NCBI RefSeq assembly: GCF_029223185.1
Contig: NZ_JARHUG010000005.1
Coordinates: 1-64,000, forward strand
Direction of reading: 5' to 3'
DNA from: Aliiglaciecola sp. CAU 1673
Lineage (GTDB): Bacteria > Pseudomonadota > Gammaproteobacteria > Enterobacterales > Alteromonadaceae
Length of the DNA: 64,000 nucleotides
Notes under the pieces: generated by a model
What the model was told of the DNA's origin: nothing
The model's input: only the letters and a program-made list of their open reading frames with translations
Database searches by the model: none
Translations under genes and position numbers: made by a program
Shown here: positions 19,537 to 27,179 of the stretch, one piece after another
Position numbering within the stretch: position 1 is the first letter of the stretch
Layout of the letters: the number at the start of each line of letters is the position of its first letter

Positions 19537-20664
19537 CTAAGCATTGATCCGTTGGATAGCCTCTTCTAAATGGCGACGGGGACAACCAAAATTTATTCGC
19601 ACAAATTGTGGATCACCGAAATCAGCACCGGGCGAGGGTCCAACACCTTTGTTTTCAAACCAATGCTGCGGGTTTTCTACGCCCAACCCGCTAGCATCAA
19701 CCCAGGCCAGGTACGTTGCCTGCGGCTTGAGTAAGCTCAAACCTGGAACCTTATTAATTTCATCCACCAAATAATCACGATTGTCGCGCAAATATTGTAG
19801 TTGTGCTTGATACCATTCATCACAGCGGGTAAATGCCGCCTCGGTAGCCACCAGTCCGAGTACATTGACCCAAGGCACAATCCCCATGGCCGCCTGGCTA
19901 AAGCGGCGGCGTAAGACGGCATTCTCGATCACCGCAAAAGAAGCGCCTAACCCCGCAATATTGAAGGTTTTGCTGGCTGCCATTAGTGTCAAAGAACGCT
20001 CACGCAGTGCATCCAGCTTGCCTGCCGGAACATGTTTGGCCTTATCATCCAATATCAAATCACAATGGATTTCGTCGCTGCAAAGTATCAGGTCATGACG
20101 CTCACAAATATCAGCAAGCCTGAGTAACTCATTTTCGCTCAATACCGAGCCGACGGGATTCATGGGATTGCAAAGGATCAGCAATTTAGCTTTAGGGTCG
20201 GCTGCGGCGGTCTCCAATGCATCCCAATCCAGCATCCAGCGGCCATGTTGTTCCACGGTGGGAATATCCACCCGTTCAAGGGAGTTCAGCCCGGGCGCGG
20301 CCAATAAAGGAGGATAGTTAGGTACCTGCACCAAAACCTTGTCTCCGGGTTCACAAAAGGCTTTACAGGCCACATTGAAAGCAGGCACCACACCCGGTGT
20401 CCACAGGATCCAATCCAGCGCAATGTGCCACTGATGGCGGTTTGCCAACCAGTGAGCAATAGCCTGTTTGCCCGGTTCGTATTGAGCTGGCAGGGTGTAA
20501 CCCAAGACGCCGTGAGCCACGCGATTATGCAATGCATCCAGAATGGCTGGCGCACAACGAAATTCGGTATCGGCGACCCACATGGGCAGTACGTCTTGAT
20601 CGCGGTACTTTTCCCATTTAAAGGCATAGGTTTGACTTCGGTCTATCAGCTCATTGAAATCCAT
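19537..20664 (-). CDS. PLP-dependent C-S lyase, MalY/PatB family
   Basis: A fold-type I aminotransferase-like enzyme of the MalY/PatB class, which cleaves cystathionine and related C-S bonds to give homocysteine or thiol, pyruvate and ammonia. The 375-residue protein shows the N-terminal PMWVADTEF segment, NPMNPVGSV (cofactor-binding Asn), CSDEIHCDLIL (Asp for the pyridine nitrogen and adjacent His), and the Schiff-base lysine in ASKTFNIAGLG. The C-terminus has the carboxylate-binding Arg in RINFGCPR. It starts 24 nt after the end of the upstream receiver gene's stop, so the two may be co-transcribed. The exact substrate cannot be read from sequence. Confidence 0.88.
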   Translation of the reverse strand: MDFNELIDRSQTYAFKWEKYRDQDVLPMWVADTEFRCAPAILDALHNRVAHGVLGYTLPAQYEPGKQAIAHWLANRHQWHIALDWILWTPGVVPAFNVACKAFCEPGDKVLVQVPNYPPLLAAPGLNSLERVDIPTVEQHGRWMLDWDALETAAADPKAKLLILCNPMNPVGSVLSENELLRLADICERHDLILCSDEIHCDLILDDKAKHVPAGKLDALRERSLTLMAASKTFNIAGLGASFAVIENAVLRRRFSQAAMGIVPWVNVLGLVATEAAFTRCDEWYQAQLQYLRDNRDYLVDEINKVPGLSLLKPQATYLAWVDASGLGVENPQHWFENKGVGPSPGADFGDPQFVRINFGCPRRHLEEAIQRINA

Positions 20665-20688
20665 TAAATTTTCTCAGTTTTTGCACTT

Positions 20689-21096
20689 TTAAGATGAGGT
20701 TGAGTTAACCAGATGCAGGATCTTCTTGTCTATTTGATTGCGATTAAAAGGCTTGGCGATAAAGTCAGATGCCCCCGCTTCTTTAGCTTCCATCACCCTA
20801 CCTAGGGTGGCATCGGCGGTAATAATCAGTATGGGAAGATCAGGATGACTTAACCTTATCAATTTTAAAAACTCCAGTCCCGACATTCCGGGCAAATGCC
20901 AGTCGCAGATAAGCACATCATAATGACTCACATCCACGCCATTTAAATGTTTAGTGGCACGTTCGGCCGTATCAAACGCGCTGACCTGCTCTGCACCGAG
21001 ATTTCTTAAGATATGGGAGAGGATCTCGGTAGTCGTGCCATCGTCTTCAATCAGCAATGCATTGAATCGACCGGGCTTGGTTTCAGAGTCGTGCAT
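20689..21096 (-). CDS. Single-domain response regulator (CheY-like receiver)
   Basis: A 135-residue stand-alone receiver. It has the acidic pair in LLIEDD, the phospho-acceptor Asp in VLICDWHLPGMSG, the Thr switch in LIITADA and the conserved Lys in FIAKPFN. There is no output domain, so it must act by protein contact like CheY or as a phosphorelay shuttle. I choose the ATG lying 6 nt after a perfect AAGGAGG; an earlier in-frame ATG would place the start inside that site. No kinase is adjacent; it precedes the patB-like gene. Confidence 0.9.
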   Translation of the reverse strand: MHDSETKPGRFNALLIEDDGTTTEILSHILRNLGAEQVSAFDTAERATKHLNGVDVSHYDVLICDWHLPGMSGLEFLKLIRLSHPDLPILIITADATLGRVMEAKEAGASDFIAKPFNRNQIDKKILHLVNSTSS

Positions 21097-21276
21097 GCAT
21101 TGCCTCCTTATTGGCAATCAGAAGCGGCTTCACCACATGCAGATATTAGGGAAGAGGAGCGGCGAAACAAGTTTGATCTGGAACAAATTATTCTTGTCTC
21201 AAGTTTGACCCTTATCAAGTCGGAAACGGCACTATCACGACATACTGACCATGAGTTAAATAACGGAGATACGGAC

Positions 21277-21489
21277 ATGAACGACAATGTAGGCATTCTT
21301 GATAGCGCCATCCGCTCCATTATAGCGGTTGTATTACTGACCCTGGCAGTAGAGGGAATATTCTCACCTGTTGTGAGTGTAGCCTTGGTTGTAGCCGGAT
21401 TGGCGCTTTGGATATCGGTCTCTTCCGGCGTTTGCATGATCTACAGAATGCTGGGAATTGATACCTACCATCATGGTGGGGCCCACTAA
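21277..21489 (+). CDS. Small DUF2892 (YgaP-type) membrane protein
   Basis: A 70-residue protein with the DUF2892 layout: a short charged start (MNDNVGILDSAIRSIIA), two hydrophobic helices (about 12-32 and 33-50) and a cytosolic C-terminus with GVCMIYRMLGIDT. E. coli YgaP carries the same membrane unit fused to rhodanese. CGGAGA lies 6 nt before the ATG; longer upstream reading in this frame has no good start. The His-His tail (YHHGGAH) is unusual. Function unknown. Confidence 0.82.
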   Translation: MNDNVGILDSAIRSIIAVVLLTLAVEGIFSPVVSVALVVAGLALWISVSSGVCMIYRMLGIDTYHHGGAH

Positions 21490-21509
21490 TAGCCGATTCA
21501 CCAAAAAAC

Positions 21510-21532
21510 AAAGGGCGCCTGAAGCGCCCTTT
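21510..21532. terminator. Bidirectional intrinsic terminator
   Basis: Stem AAAGGGCGC / GCGCCCTTT with a 5-nt loop, between two convergent small membrane-protein genes. Confidence 0.88.
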
Positions 21533-21552
21533 ATGTTGTCTGAAGACAGGAA

Positions 21553-21747
21553 CTACATGGCGTAAATAAACAGCGCCGACAACACGACCCCGGCAGCGCC
21601 GAAAAAGCCGTATTCTATCTTCGCTTTAACGGGGCTTTCACCCTCAGCGACCGGCGACTGGAGCATTGCCATAATCAGGCTGCTTACACCCAGTACCATT
21701 GCCATCAGGGCAAATCCGAACAGTATTGCTTCCGCCCAATTGCTCAT
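21553..21747 (-). CDS. Small membrane protein, unknown
   Basis: A 64-residue protein with two predicted membrane helices (about 6-26 and 44-63) joined by a polar loop (SPVAEGESPVKAKIEYG). I prefer the ATG giving MSNWAEAILFGFALMAM, which has GAGGTG upstream; a longer in-frame start adds a non-conserved-looking extension. I do not recognise a family. It converges on the DUF2892 gene and shares its terminator. Confidence 0.6.
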   Translation of the reverse strand: MSNWAEAILFGFALMAMVLGVSSLIMAMLQSPVAEGESPVKAKIEYGFFGAAGVVLSALFIYAM

Positions 21748-21959
21748 GTCACACCTCATGCATAAATTCAGTGGCGCTATTATGCCCGAAAAAACCACTA
21801 AGAATCACTGTGTTGGATCAACTTTTTCAGGGTTCAAGCCAAGCAAGGATAGATGCCATCAAGGCGAAATTCACCAAATTATGGTGAATTCACTCAACCA
21901 CGAGCCAAAAAACGTTACGAATAAATATCTATATTATTGTTATTTATGACTTTTTATTT

Positions 21960-21975
21960 TGGCACAGCACTTGCC
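21960..21975 (+). promoter_or_regulatory. Sigma-54 (RpoN) promoter before the DUF2884 gene
   Basis: TGGCACAGCACTTGCC matches the -24/-12 consensus TGGCAC-N5-TTGC with the required GG-N10-GC spacing. Predicted start of transcription is near 21987, leaving a short leader with AAGGA before the ATG at 22015. An enhancer-binding protein would be needed; no site for one is defined in the AT-rich DNA upstream (21880-21955). Confidence 0.78.
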
Positions 21976-22014
21976 ATGTGAGTTTAGCAACCGCTAATAA
22001 GATAAGGATCCACC

Positions 22015-22788
22015 ATGAGAGTATTGATTGCTGCCACGCTGCTTACCGCTACCAGCGTAATGGCCAACGATTGCCATGTTAAGTTCGACGGACATATGTC
22101 ACTGCAGCAAAACAGACTGCAGGTGACCCTCGATAAAGGCAACCAACTGGTGCTGGACGGTCAAAATGTGTGGTTGGATAACCAGCCGCTAACCCTCGGC
22201 TACGATCAACAACATCTGCTGAACAGTTACCACCAACAAGTGCGAGGCTTAGTGCCCAAGATCGCAGATATTGTGATTGAGGCTGTAGATTTAGCCAATC
22301 AGGGGGTCAGTCGTGCTTTTGGAGAACTATTAGGTAAGGACGATGAGGGCGTACTGGAACTGTCTCAGGAACTGTCGCAACTGAGCATGGATTTACGCAG
22401 CAAATTCTATGGACCAGACGGTAATCCTGTATTCGATTCAGTAACCTTCGAGGATGGCCAGTTTTTGGATACTGAGTTTGAATCCAGACTGGAAGAGAAA
22501 ATAGAAAAACTGGTTGCCAACTCCATGGGTAAATTAATGATTGCCATCGGTACCGAGATGCTTTTCAGTGGTGGCGATATGCAGGCATTTGAACGACGCA
22601 TGGAGGATTTTGGCGACCAGCTGGAGCAGGAAATGGAAATAAAAGCGGATATCATCGAAGCCAAAGCAACGGCCCTTTGCAGCGATATGTTGGAACTGGA
22701 TCGTCTTGAAAATGAAATCCGCCGCGACATCCCTGAACTGGCGTCCATGGATATGCTTCAGGTTTCCGATTACCAGCAGGCAATGTAA
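22015..22788 (+). CDS. DUF2884 (YggN-like) exported protein
   Basis: A 257-residue protein resembling E. coli YggN (DUF2884). It has a signal peptide (MRVLIAATLLTATSVMA-ND), then a short beta-rich part with Cys at ANDCHVKF and LDNQPLTLGYDQ, then a long acidic helical region (about 75-245) likely to form coiled coil. A second Cys (TALCSDML) may pair with the first in the periplasm. Function unknown. It is preceded by a canonical sigma-54 promoter and followed by a terminator, so it is expressed on its own. Confidence 0.82.
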   Translation: MRVLIAATLLTATSVMANDCHVKFDGHMSLQQNRLQVTLDKGNQLVLDGQNVWLDNQPLTLGYDQQHLLNSYHQQVRGLVPKIADIVIEAVDLANQGVSRAFGELLGKDDEGVLELSQELSQLSMDLRSKFYGPDGNPVFDSVTFEDGQFLDTEFESRLEEKIEKLVANSMGKLMIAIGTEMLFSGGDMQAFERRMEDFGDQLEQEMEIKADIIEAKATALCSDMLELDRLENEIRRDIPELASMDMLQVSDYQQAM

Positions 22789-22809
22789 GCTTTGCTCAGA
22801 ATTCGCAGA

Positions 22810-22830
22810 AGCGGCTTCGGCCGCTTTTTT
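22810..22830 (+). terminator. Intrinsic terminator of the DUF2884 gene
   Basis: Stem AGCGGC / GCCGCT with a stable TTCG tetraloop and TTTTT tail. Confidence 0.88.
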
Positions 22831-22844
22831 ATTGGGCTATATCC

Positions 22845-23645
22845 ATGTCATCTATATCTATTTTGGGTTGCGGCTGGCTGGGCCTGCCGCTGGCAAAGAC
22901 ACTGTCAGGTCAGGGATATTTGGTTGCAGGCAGTTGTCGCAGCGAAGAGAAAAAGCAGCAGCTGCATAGCCTGGGCATTTCAGCCTGGACTTACCAATTA
23001 GGGGAATCACTGCCAACAGCCTTAGCCAAGTCAGACTATGTGGTGCTAAATATTCCACCCGGTAGGCGAAACTTCAGCCCCGAGCGCTTCCTGACACAGA
23101 TGAATCAAATGATCGATAGTATTCTGGCTGGCCCTTGCCGGCATATCCTTTTTGTCAGTACCACCTCTGTCTATGGTGATATGGACGGCATTGTCAACGA
23201 GACGACGCAACCCATTCCCAATACCGAATCAGGTCTGGCGCACCTTATGTTGGAAAACAGACTATTGCAGACCGGGCGCGCCAGTATTTTGCGATTGGCC
23301 GGATTAATCGGCCCCGGCCGTCATCCAGTAAAACATCTTGCAGGACGGCAGGTAAACAAGGGTGGTCAAGGAGTAAACCTGATCCATCTGGATGATGTTA
23401 TTCAGGCCATCATCGCCGCGCTGCATCCCCGTCATATTGGTCAGGTATTTCATCTGGCGGCTACGGAGCATCCTTCAAGAGCAGATTTCTACATCTTTGC
23501 CGCTAAGCAAGCGGGAATGTCATTACCTAGCTTTACTGACCATACTGGCAGCAACAGCAAAAAAGTGGATGCCAGCAAGACCATCGAAAGATTGGAAATA
23601 ACGCTAAAGTATCCCAATCCATTTCACATGCCCGTTGAGCTCTAG
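22845..23645 (+). CDS. NAD(P)-dependent epimerase/SDR-type oxidoreductase (YeeZ-like)
   Basis: A 266-residue Rossmann-fold protein like E. coli YeeZ. The nucleotide-binding motif GCGWLGLPLA is at residues 8-17, and VLNIPPGRR and FVSTTSVYGD follow the extended-SDR pattern with Ser-Thr-Tyr region. The usual YxxxK catalytic pair is not evident (the region reads SGLAHLMLENRL), so it may bind a nucleotide without classical SDR chemistry. RLAGLIGPGRHPVKHLAGR is typical of the family. Substrate unknown. It lies 15 nt after a terminator, so a separate promoter or read-through is needed. Confidence 0.78.
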   Translation: MSSISILGCGWLGLPLAKTLSGQGYLVAGSCRSEEKKQQLHSLGISAWTYQLGESLPTALAKSDYVVLNIPPGRRNFSPERFLTQMNQMIDSILAGPCRHILFVSTTSVYGDMDGIVNETTQPIPNTESGLAHLMLENRLLQTGRASILRLAGLIGPGRHPVKHLAGRQVNKGGQGVNLIHLDDVIQAIIAALHPRHIGQVFHLAATEHPSRADFYIFAAKQAGMSLPSFTDHTGSNSKKVDASKTIERLEITLKYPNPFHMPVEL

Positions 23646-23810
23646 TCTAAGATACCGCAGCGTGTAGGAGACTTGTGGTAATTCAATCAAAAACCAGCTT
23701 GCCTAGTATTTTACTCAGCTTCTTAAAGAAATACCCACTAGGATCCCTATAGGACATAGGGTTATTCAGCACATATGCAAAATATATTTGCTGAGTTGTT
23801 AAATGAATAA

Positions 23811-23835
23811 AAAGGGCAACCGATGGCTGCCCTTT
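23811..23835. terminator. Bidirectional terminator after the NSS transporter gene
   Basis: Stem AAAGGGCA / TGCCCTTT with T-run on the plus side and a Shorter T-run (TTTTTATTC) on the minus side. The 165 nt to its left hold an AT-rich stretch with a small hairpin CCCTAT-AGGAC-ATAGGG, and no gene. Confidence 0.8.
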
Positions 23836-23851
23836 TTTGCATGCAATTTGG

Positions 23852-25282
23852 TTAGAACAACAAGTTCTTACCTAGGAATATAGTGGAGACGGTATTGACG
23901 AAAATCACCGCCAGGATCACCGGAATAAAGGTGCCCAGTGAGAAGTTCACATACTTCTGCAGCAACGAGCCGGCAAACTGATCATTACCCTGGCTGATTT
24001 CGGCATCGAAGTTGTGCTTCTTCCAGCGATAAATCACAAACAGGCATAGCAACAAGCCATTTAACGGCAGAATGGTCTCGTAGAAAATGTCATAGACCAG
24101 GTCAAAGACAGACTTATTCAACGGCACACCATTGCTGTCCAGCCCGTAGGACGTGAGACTGCTGAAAATCTCCACCCGGCCGAAGGACAAGGCACAGACA
24201 ACGGCTAAGGTGATCATGGCCGCTCCCAGTGAATACAAGGCAGTGCGACGACTGACGCCCTTGCCATCCATCAAACAAGCCACCGGTACTTCGATAATGG
24301 AGACCAAAGAGGTCAGCGCGGCAAAGAATACCAACAAGAAGAAGAAGCTGGCGATAAAGGACGCACCGAAGTAGCCAATATCCGTCTGCAAGGCCAGGAA
24401 GATTTTGGGTAAGAAGGTGAAAATCATGCTGATGCTGGACTCAGAAAGCTGGCTAATCTGCACATCGGGGTTAAATGAAAACACCGCGGGCAAAATCAAC
24501 AGACCTGAGCAAGCCGCTACCAACAATGACAACCCCGCCACCATCTTACCGGCGTGCACAATATTGTTGTCTTTCTGAATATAAGAGCCGTAGGTGACCA
24601 GAATGCCCATGGCCAGTGACAAAGAGAAAAAGGCTTGGGCCAGGGCACCGTTTAGCACCTTACCGGTCATCTTCTCAAATTCCGGGATCAGGAAGAACTT
24701 TGCACCCAAAGAGGCGTTCTCCAGGGTCATGACGTAGGCGACCAACGCAATCAACATTAAAAACAGCAGCGGCATCAGCACTCTGGCGGCCTTTTCGATG
24801 CCCTTTTTGACCCCGCCCTGAAGGATAAAGAACGTCAGGCCGATAACCATCGCCATATAAACAAAGAGTTCATTGCTATTAATAAATTCGCCGAAACTGC
24901 TGGGCGCCGCCAGCCATTCCAGTTGCCCCATGACTGATTTGGCCAGATAACCGAAAATCCACACGGTGATCACCAGATAAAACACCGCAATCATGAAAGG
25001 CGTGATCACCGACATCCAGCCAACAGTGCGCCAGGCACGGTTTTGGCCGATTTCAGTGTAGGCACCTAATGGATTTTGGCGGGTATGGCGACCCAGACTC
25101 ATCTCTGCCAGCATCACCGGCAAACAGATAAAGAACACAAAAACCGCGTACATGATTAAAAAGGCGGCACCGCCGTTTTTGCTGGCCATCACCGGGAAAG
25201 CCACTAAATTACCGATGCCAACCGCTGAGCCGGCCGCAGCCAATACAAAGCCCAAGCTGGAGCTGAATTCTTCGCGTTTCAT
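23852..25282 (-). CDS. Sodium-dependent transporter, NSS/SNF family
   Basis: A LeuT-type sodium symporter for amino acids or related amines. The 476-residue protein begins MKREEFSSSLGFVLAAAGSA followed by VGIGNLVAFP, the unwound TM1 region of bacterial NSS proteins (consensus GNVWRFP, here NLVAFP). Eleven to twelve membrane helices are visible. The short C-terminus and length resemble the 11-12 TM bacterial branch (MhsT/Tyt1-like). I take the second in-frame start (ATG after TTAGGA) since the first is a GTG with poor context. Monocistronic. Substrate cannot be told from sequence. Confidence 0.9.
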   Translation of the reverse strand: MKREEFSSSLGFVLAAAGSAVGIGNLVAFPVMASKNGGAAFLIMYAVFVFFICLPVMLAEMSLGRHTRQNPLGAYTEIGQNRAWRTVGWMSVITPFMIAVFYLVITVWIFGYLAKSVMGQLEWLAAPSSFGEFINSNELFVYMAMVIGLTFFILQGGVKKGIEKAARVLMPLLFLMLIALVAYVMTLENASLGAKFFLIPEFEKMTGKVLNGALAQAFFSLSLAMGILVTYGSYIQKDNNIVHAGKMVAGLSLLVAACSGLLILPAVFSFNPDVQISQLSESSISMIFTFLPKIFLALQTDIGYFGASFIASFFFLLVFFAALTSLVSIIEVPVACLMDGKGVSRRTALYSLGAAMITLAVVCALSFGRVEIFSSLTSYGLDSNGVPLNKSVFDLVYDIFYETILPLNGLLLCLFVIYRWKKHNFDAEISQGNDQFAGSLLQKYVNFSLGTFIPVILAVIFVNTVSTIFLGKNLLF

Positions 25283-25424
25283 TCCTAAGCGCACTCCCTG
25301 ATTTTATGGTTGTTATTGTCGCTCGAAGGAACAGGATGTTAACAGTGAGATAACAAAAAGTCTTGACCGCCAGCTGAATTAATCGCGCATTCATCCCTAT
25401 ACAGGCTGTAAAGCTTGCCCTGCC

Positions 25425-26141
25425 TCACCAGGGAATGGTCTGACCTTGCCAATCCAAATAAAAGGGAGCCCCTTTGTCGGGCAATGCCCCAAGCACCGAC
25501 AGCAAATAGCCCGCCGCCTGCTCTGAACTGAACAGCTTGTCTGCTGGGACGTTAGATTGAAAGGGCTTAGATAGGGGCGTATCCACGGTACCGGGATGAT
25601 AGCTGACCAAGCGCACATTTGGCGCGCGTCGCGCATATTCCACCTGAGCCGTCTTGATCAGCATGTTTAGAGCGGCCTTTGAGGCACGATAGCCGTACCA
25701 GCCGCCAAGACGATTGTCGTTGATGCTGCCCACTCTGGCACTGAAAAACACACAAGTAGCAGCAGTATTCCCTTTCACCAATGGCAACAGATGCTTAAGC
25801 CACAGCGCTGGCAGGACCGAGTTTACATGAAAGTACTGCTGCAGGGAGGACGATTGAATATCTTCCAGGCGCCGCTCCGGCTTCAGCTGCTCACCATGCA
25901 ATATGCCGCTGCAACACAATACTAAGTCATAGCGTCTCCCCTCTTTTGCCAGTTGCTGGCAGAGTGCGCCGATAGCCTGATCATCCTGTTGCTGCAGTTG
26001 CCAGCTTCGCACCTGGCCGGGTAAATGGACTATCAAACGTCTGCTGACCAGGTCGATTGAGCAGTTATCCGTTTGGCAAAGTTGCTTGGTGATGGCCTGC
26101 GCGATGGCACTGGAGGCACCGATGATCAGGACATTGTTCAT
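25425..26141 (-). CDS. Short-chain dehydrogenase/reductase (YciK/CsgA-like SDR)
   Basis: A 238-residue classical SDR. It has the cofactor motif IGASSAIAQA near the N-terminus, the CSG(I) stabilising segment, the catalytic Ser region FFSARVGS, and YGYRASKAA (Tyr and Lys of YxxxK), then PGTVDTPLSKPF. The start is set by the 4-nt ATGA overlap with the upstream DCC-family gene, which argues for co-translation. The substrate is not known; bacterial SDRs next to DCC proteins are often annotated as C-factor-like. Confidence 0.87.
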   Translation of the reverse strand: MNNVLIIGASSAIAQAITKQLCQTDNCSIDLVSRRLIVHLPGQVRSWQLQQQDDQAIGALCQQLAKEGRRYDLVLCCSGILHGEQLKPERRLEDIQSSSLQQYFHVNSVLPALWLKHLLPLVKGNTAATCVFFSARVGSINDNRLGGWYGYRASKAALNMLIKTAQVEYARRAPNVRLVSYHPGTVDTPLSKPFQSNVPADKLFSSEQAAGYLLSVLGALPDKGAPFYLDWQGQTIPW

Positions 26142-26521
26142 TTTAGTTGGCATTTGCTGCAATCCGATATGTCAGCACGGCCTGTCAATTGGTGGCGATA
26201 GCGGGCAAAGAGGCCATACAACACATCGGCAAACGGCCGAATAAGCGGCCAGCGCAAAGGCGCAATCCAGCCACCTTTGCCGACCACACGCCAGACTGCC
26301 AACGTCGCGTCCAAACCGGAAACCCAGGTGCCGTTTGCCCATTGGGCATGCAGTATCGCGTCAAGCTTTGCCCTATCCAGATCCGGGTAGCACGCAGTGA
26401 ATTCGTCATTATTAATGTCCACAAAGCGAATTTCATCGCAACTGTCCCAACGACGAAGGTGGCGAACCTCAAAATTGCATAAAGGGCAGTTGCCGTCATA
26501 AAAGAGCGTGAGTTTGATCAT
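26138..26521 (-). CDS. DCC-family thiol-disulfide oxidoreductase (DUF393)
   Basis: A 127-residue protein with the family motif YDGNCPLCN near the N-terminus (DxxCxxC), LRRWD and VDINNDEF, and a conserved Trp-Arg region (AVWRVVGKGGW). Thioredoxin-like redox activity is predicted for the CPLC pair, but no physiological role is established. Two more Cys near the end (DCSKC) form a second CxxC that many homologues lack. It overlaps the downstream SDR gene by ATGA and is divergent from msrA, another redox gene. Confidence 0.85.
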   Translation of the reverse strand: MIKLTLFYDGNCPLCNFEVRHLRRWDSCDEIRFVDINNDEFTACYPDLDRAKLDAILHAQWANGTWVSGLDATLAVWRVVGKGGWIAPLRWPLIRPFADVLYGLFARYRHQLTGRADISDCSKCQLK

Positions 26522-26615
26522 GGATAGGTCCTGAATCTTTAGAATGATTACGCAATAGATATTCTTTTGGATGACTTGAAGCAGAGCGCGTTTGGACGCA
26601 CATTTAGATTCTCTT

Positions 26616-27179
26616 ATGAAATTGGCTTTTAAAAAAATGGCGAAAAATCTTCAACAGGCCACTCTGGCCGGTGGTTGTTTCTGGTGTATTGAATCGGCCT
26701 TTAATTCAGTAGATGGTGTGGAATCGGCTTATTCCGGCTATGCCGGTGGTCATGTGACAAACCCCACTTATGAACAAGTTTGTAAGGGCGATACCGGACA
26801 TGCAGAAGTTGTAAGAGTCATTTTTGATAGCGACAAACTCAGCTATCGGGATGTGCTGGAAATCTTTTTTGCTTTGCATAATCCGACCCAACTGAATCGT
26901 CAAGGTAACGACATTGGTGAGCAATACCGCAGCGCCATTTTTTATCACGATGCTGAGCAAAAAGCCGAAGCAGAAAAAATCGTTGCAGAAATCAGTGAGC
27001 AGCAAGTCTGGCCTGAGCCGGTTGTTACCCAGATAGTGGAAGTGAATAATTACTATCAGGCAGAAGACTATCATCAGGACTACTTCAACAATAATCCGCA
27101 AAATCAGTATTGCAATATGGTGGTCGCCCCCAAACTGGCAAAATTTAAGAAAAAATTTGCCGAGAAGCTAAAAGGCTAG
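26616..27179 (+). CDS. msrA: Peptide methionine sulfoxide reductase A
   Basis: MsrA reduces the S-epimer of methionine sulfoxide in proteins, with thioredoxin as reductant. The catalytic motif GGCFWC is near the N-terminus, with YSGYAGGHVTNPTYEQV, GHAEVV and the NPTQLNRQGNDIGEQYRSAI block all conserved. A further Cys near the C-terminus (NQYCNMV) is in place for resolving. The start is uncertain: ATG at 26616 or 26637 are both in frame, neither with a clear Shine-Dalgarno. The stop shares a CTAG with the convergent GGDEF gene. Confidence 0.93.
   Translation: MKLAFKKMAKNLQQATLAGGCFWCIESAFNSVDGVESAYSGYAGGHVTNPTYEQVCKGDTGHAEVVRVIFDSDKLSYRDVLEIFFALHNPTQLNRQGNDIGEQYRSAIFYHDAEQKAEAEKIVAEISEQQVWPEPVVTQIVEVNNYYQAEDYHQDYFNNNPQNQYCNMVVAPKLAKFKKKFAEKLKG

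Noticed and set aside
19484-19540. A sigma-54-like sequence (TGGCCG then GGGCA) upstream of motX
   Set aside because: The GG to GC spacing is 11 rather than 10 and the -24 box is TGGCCG, so it does not meet the consensus.
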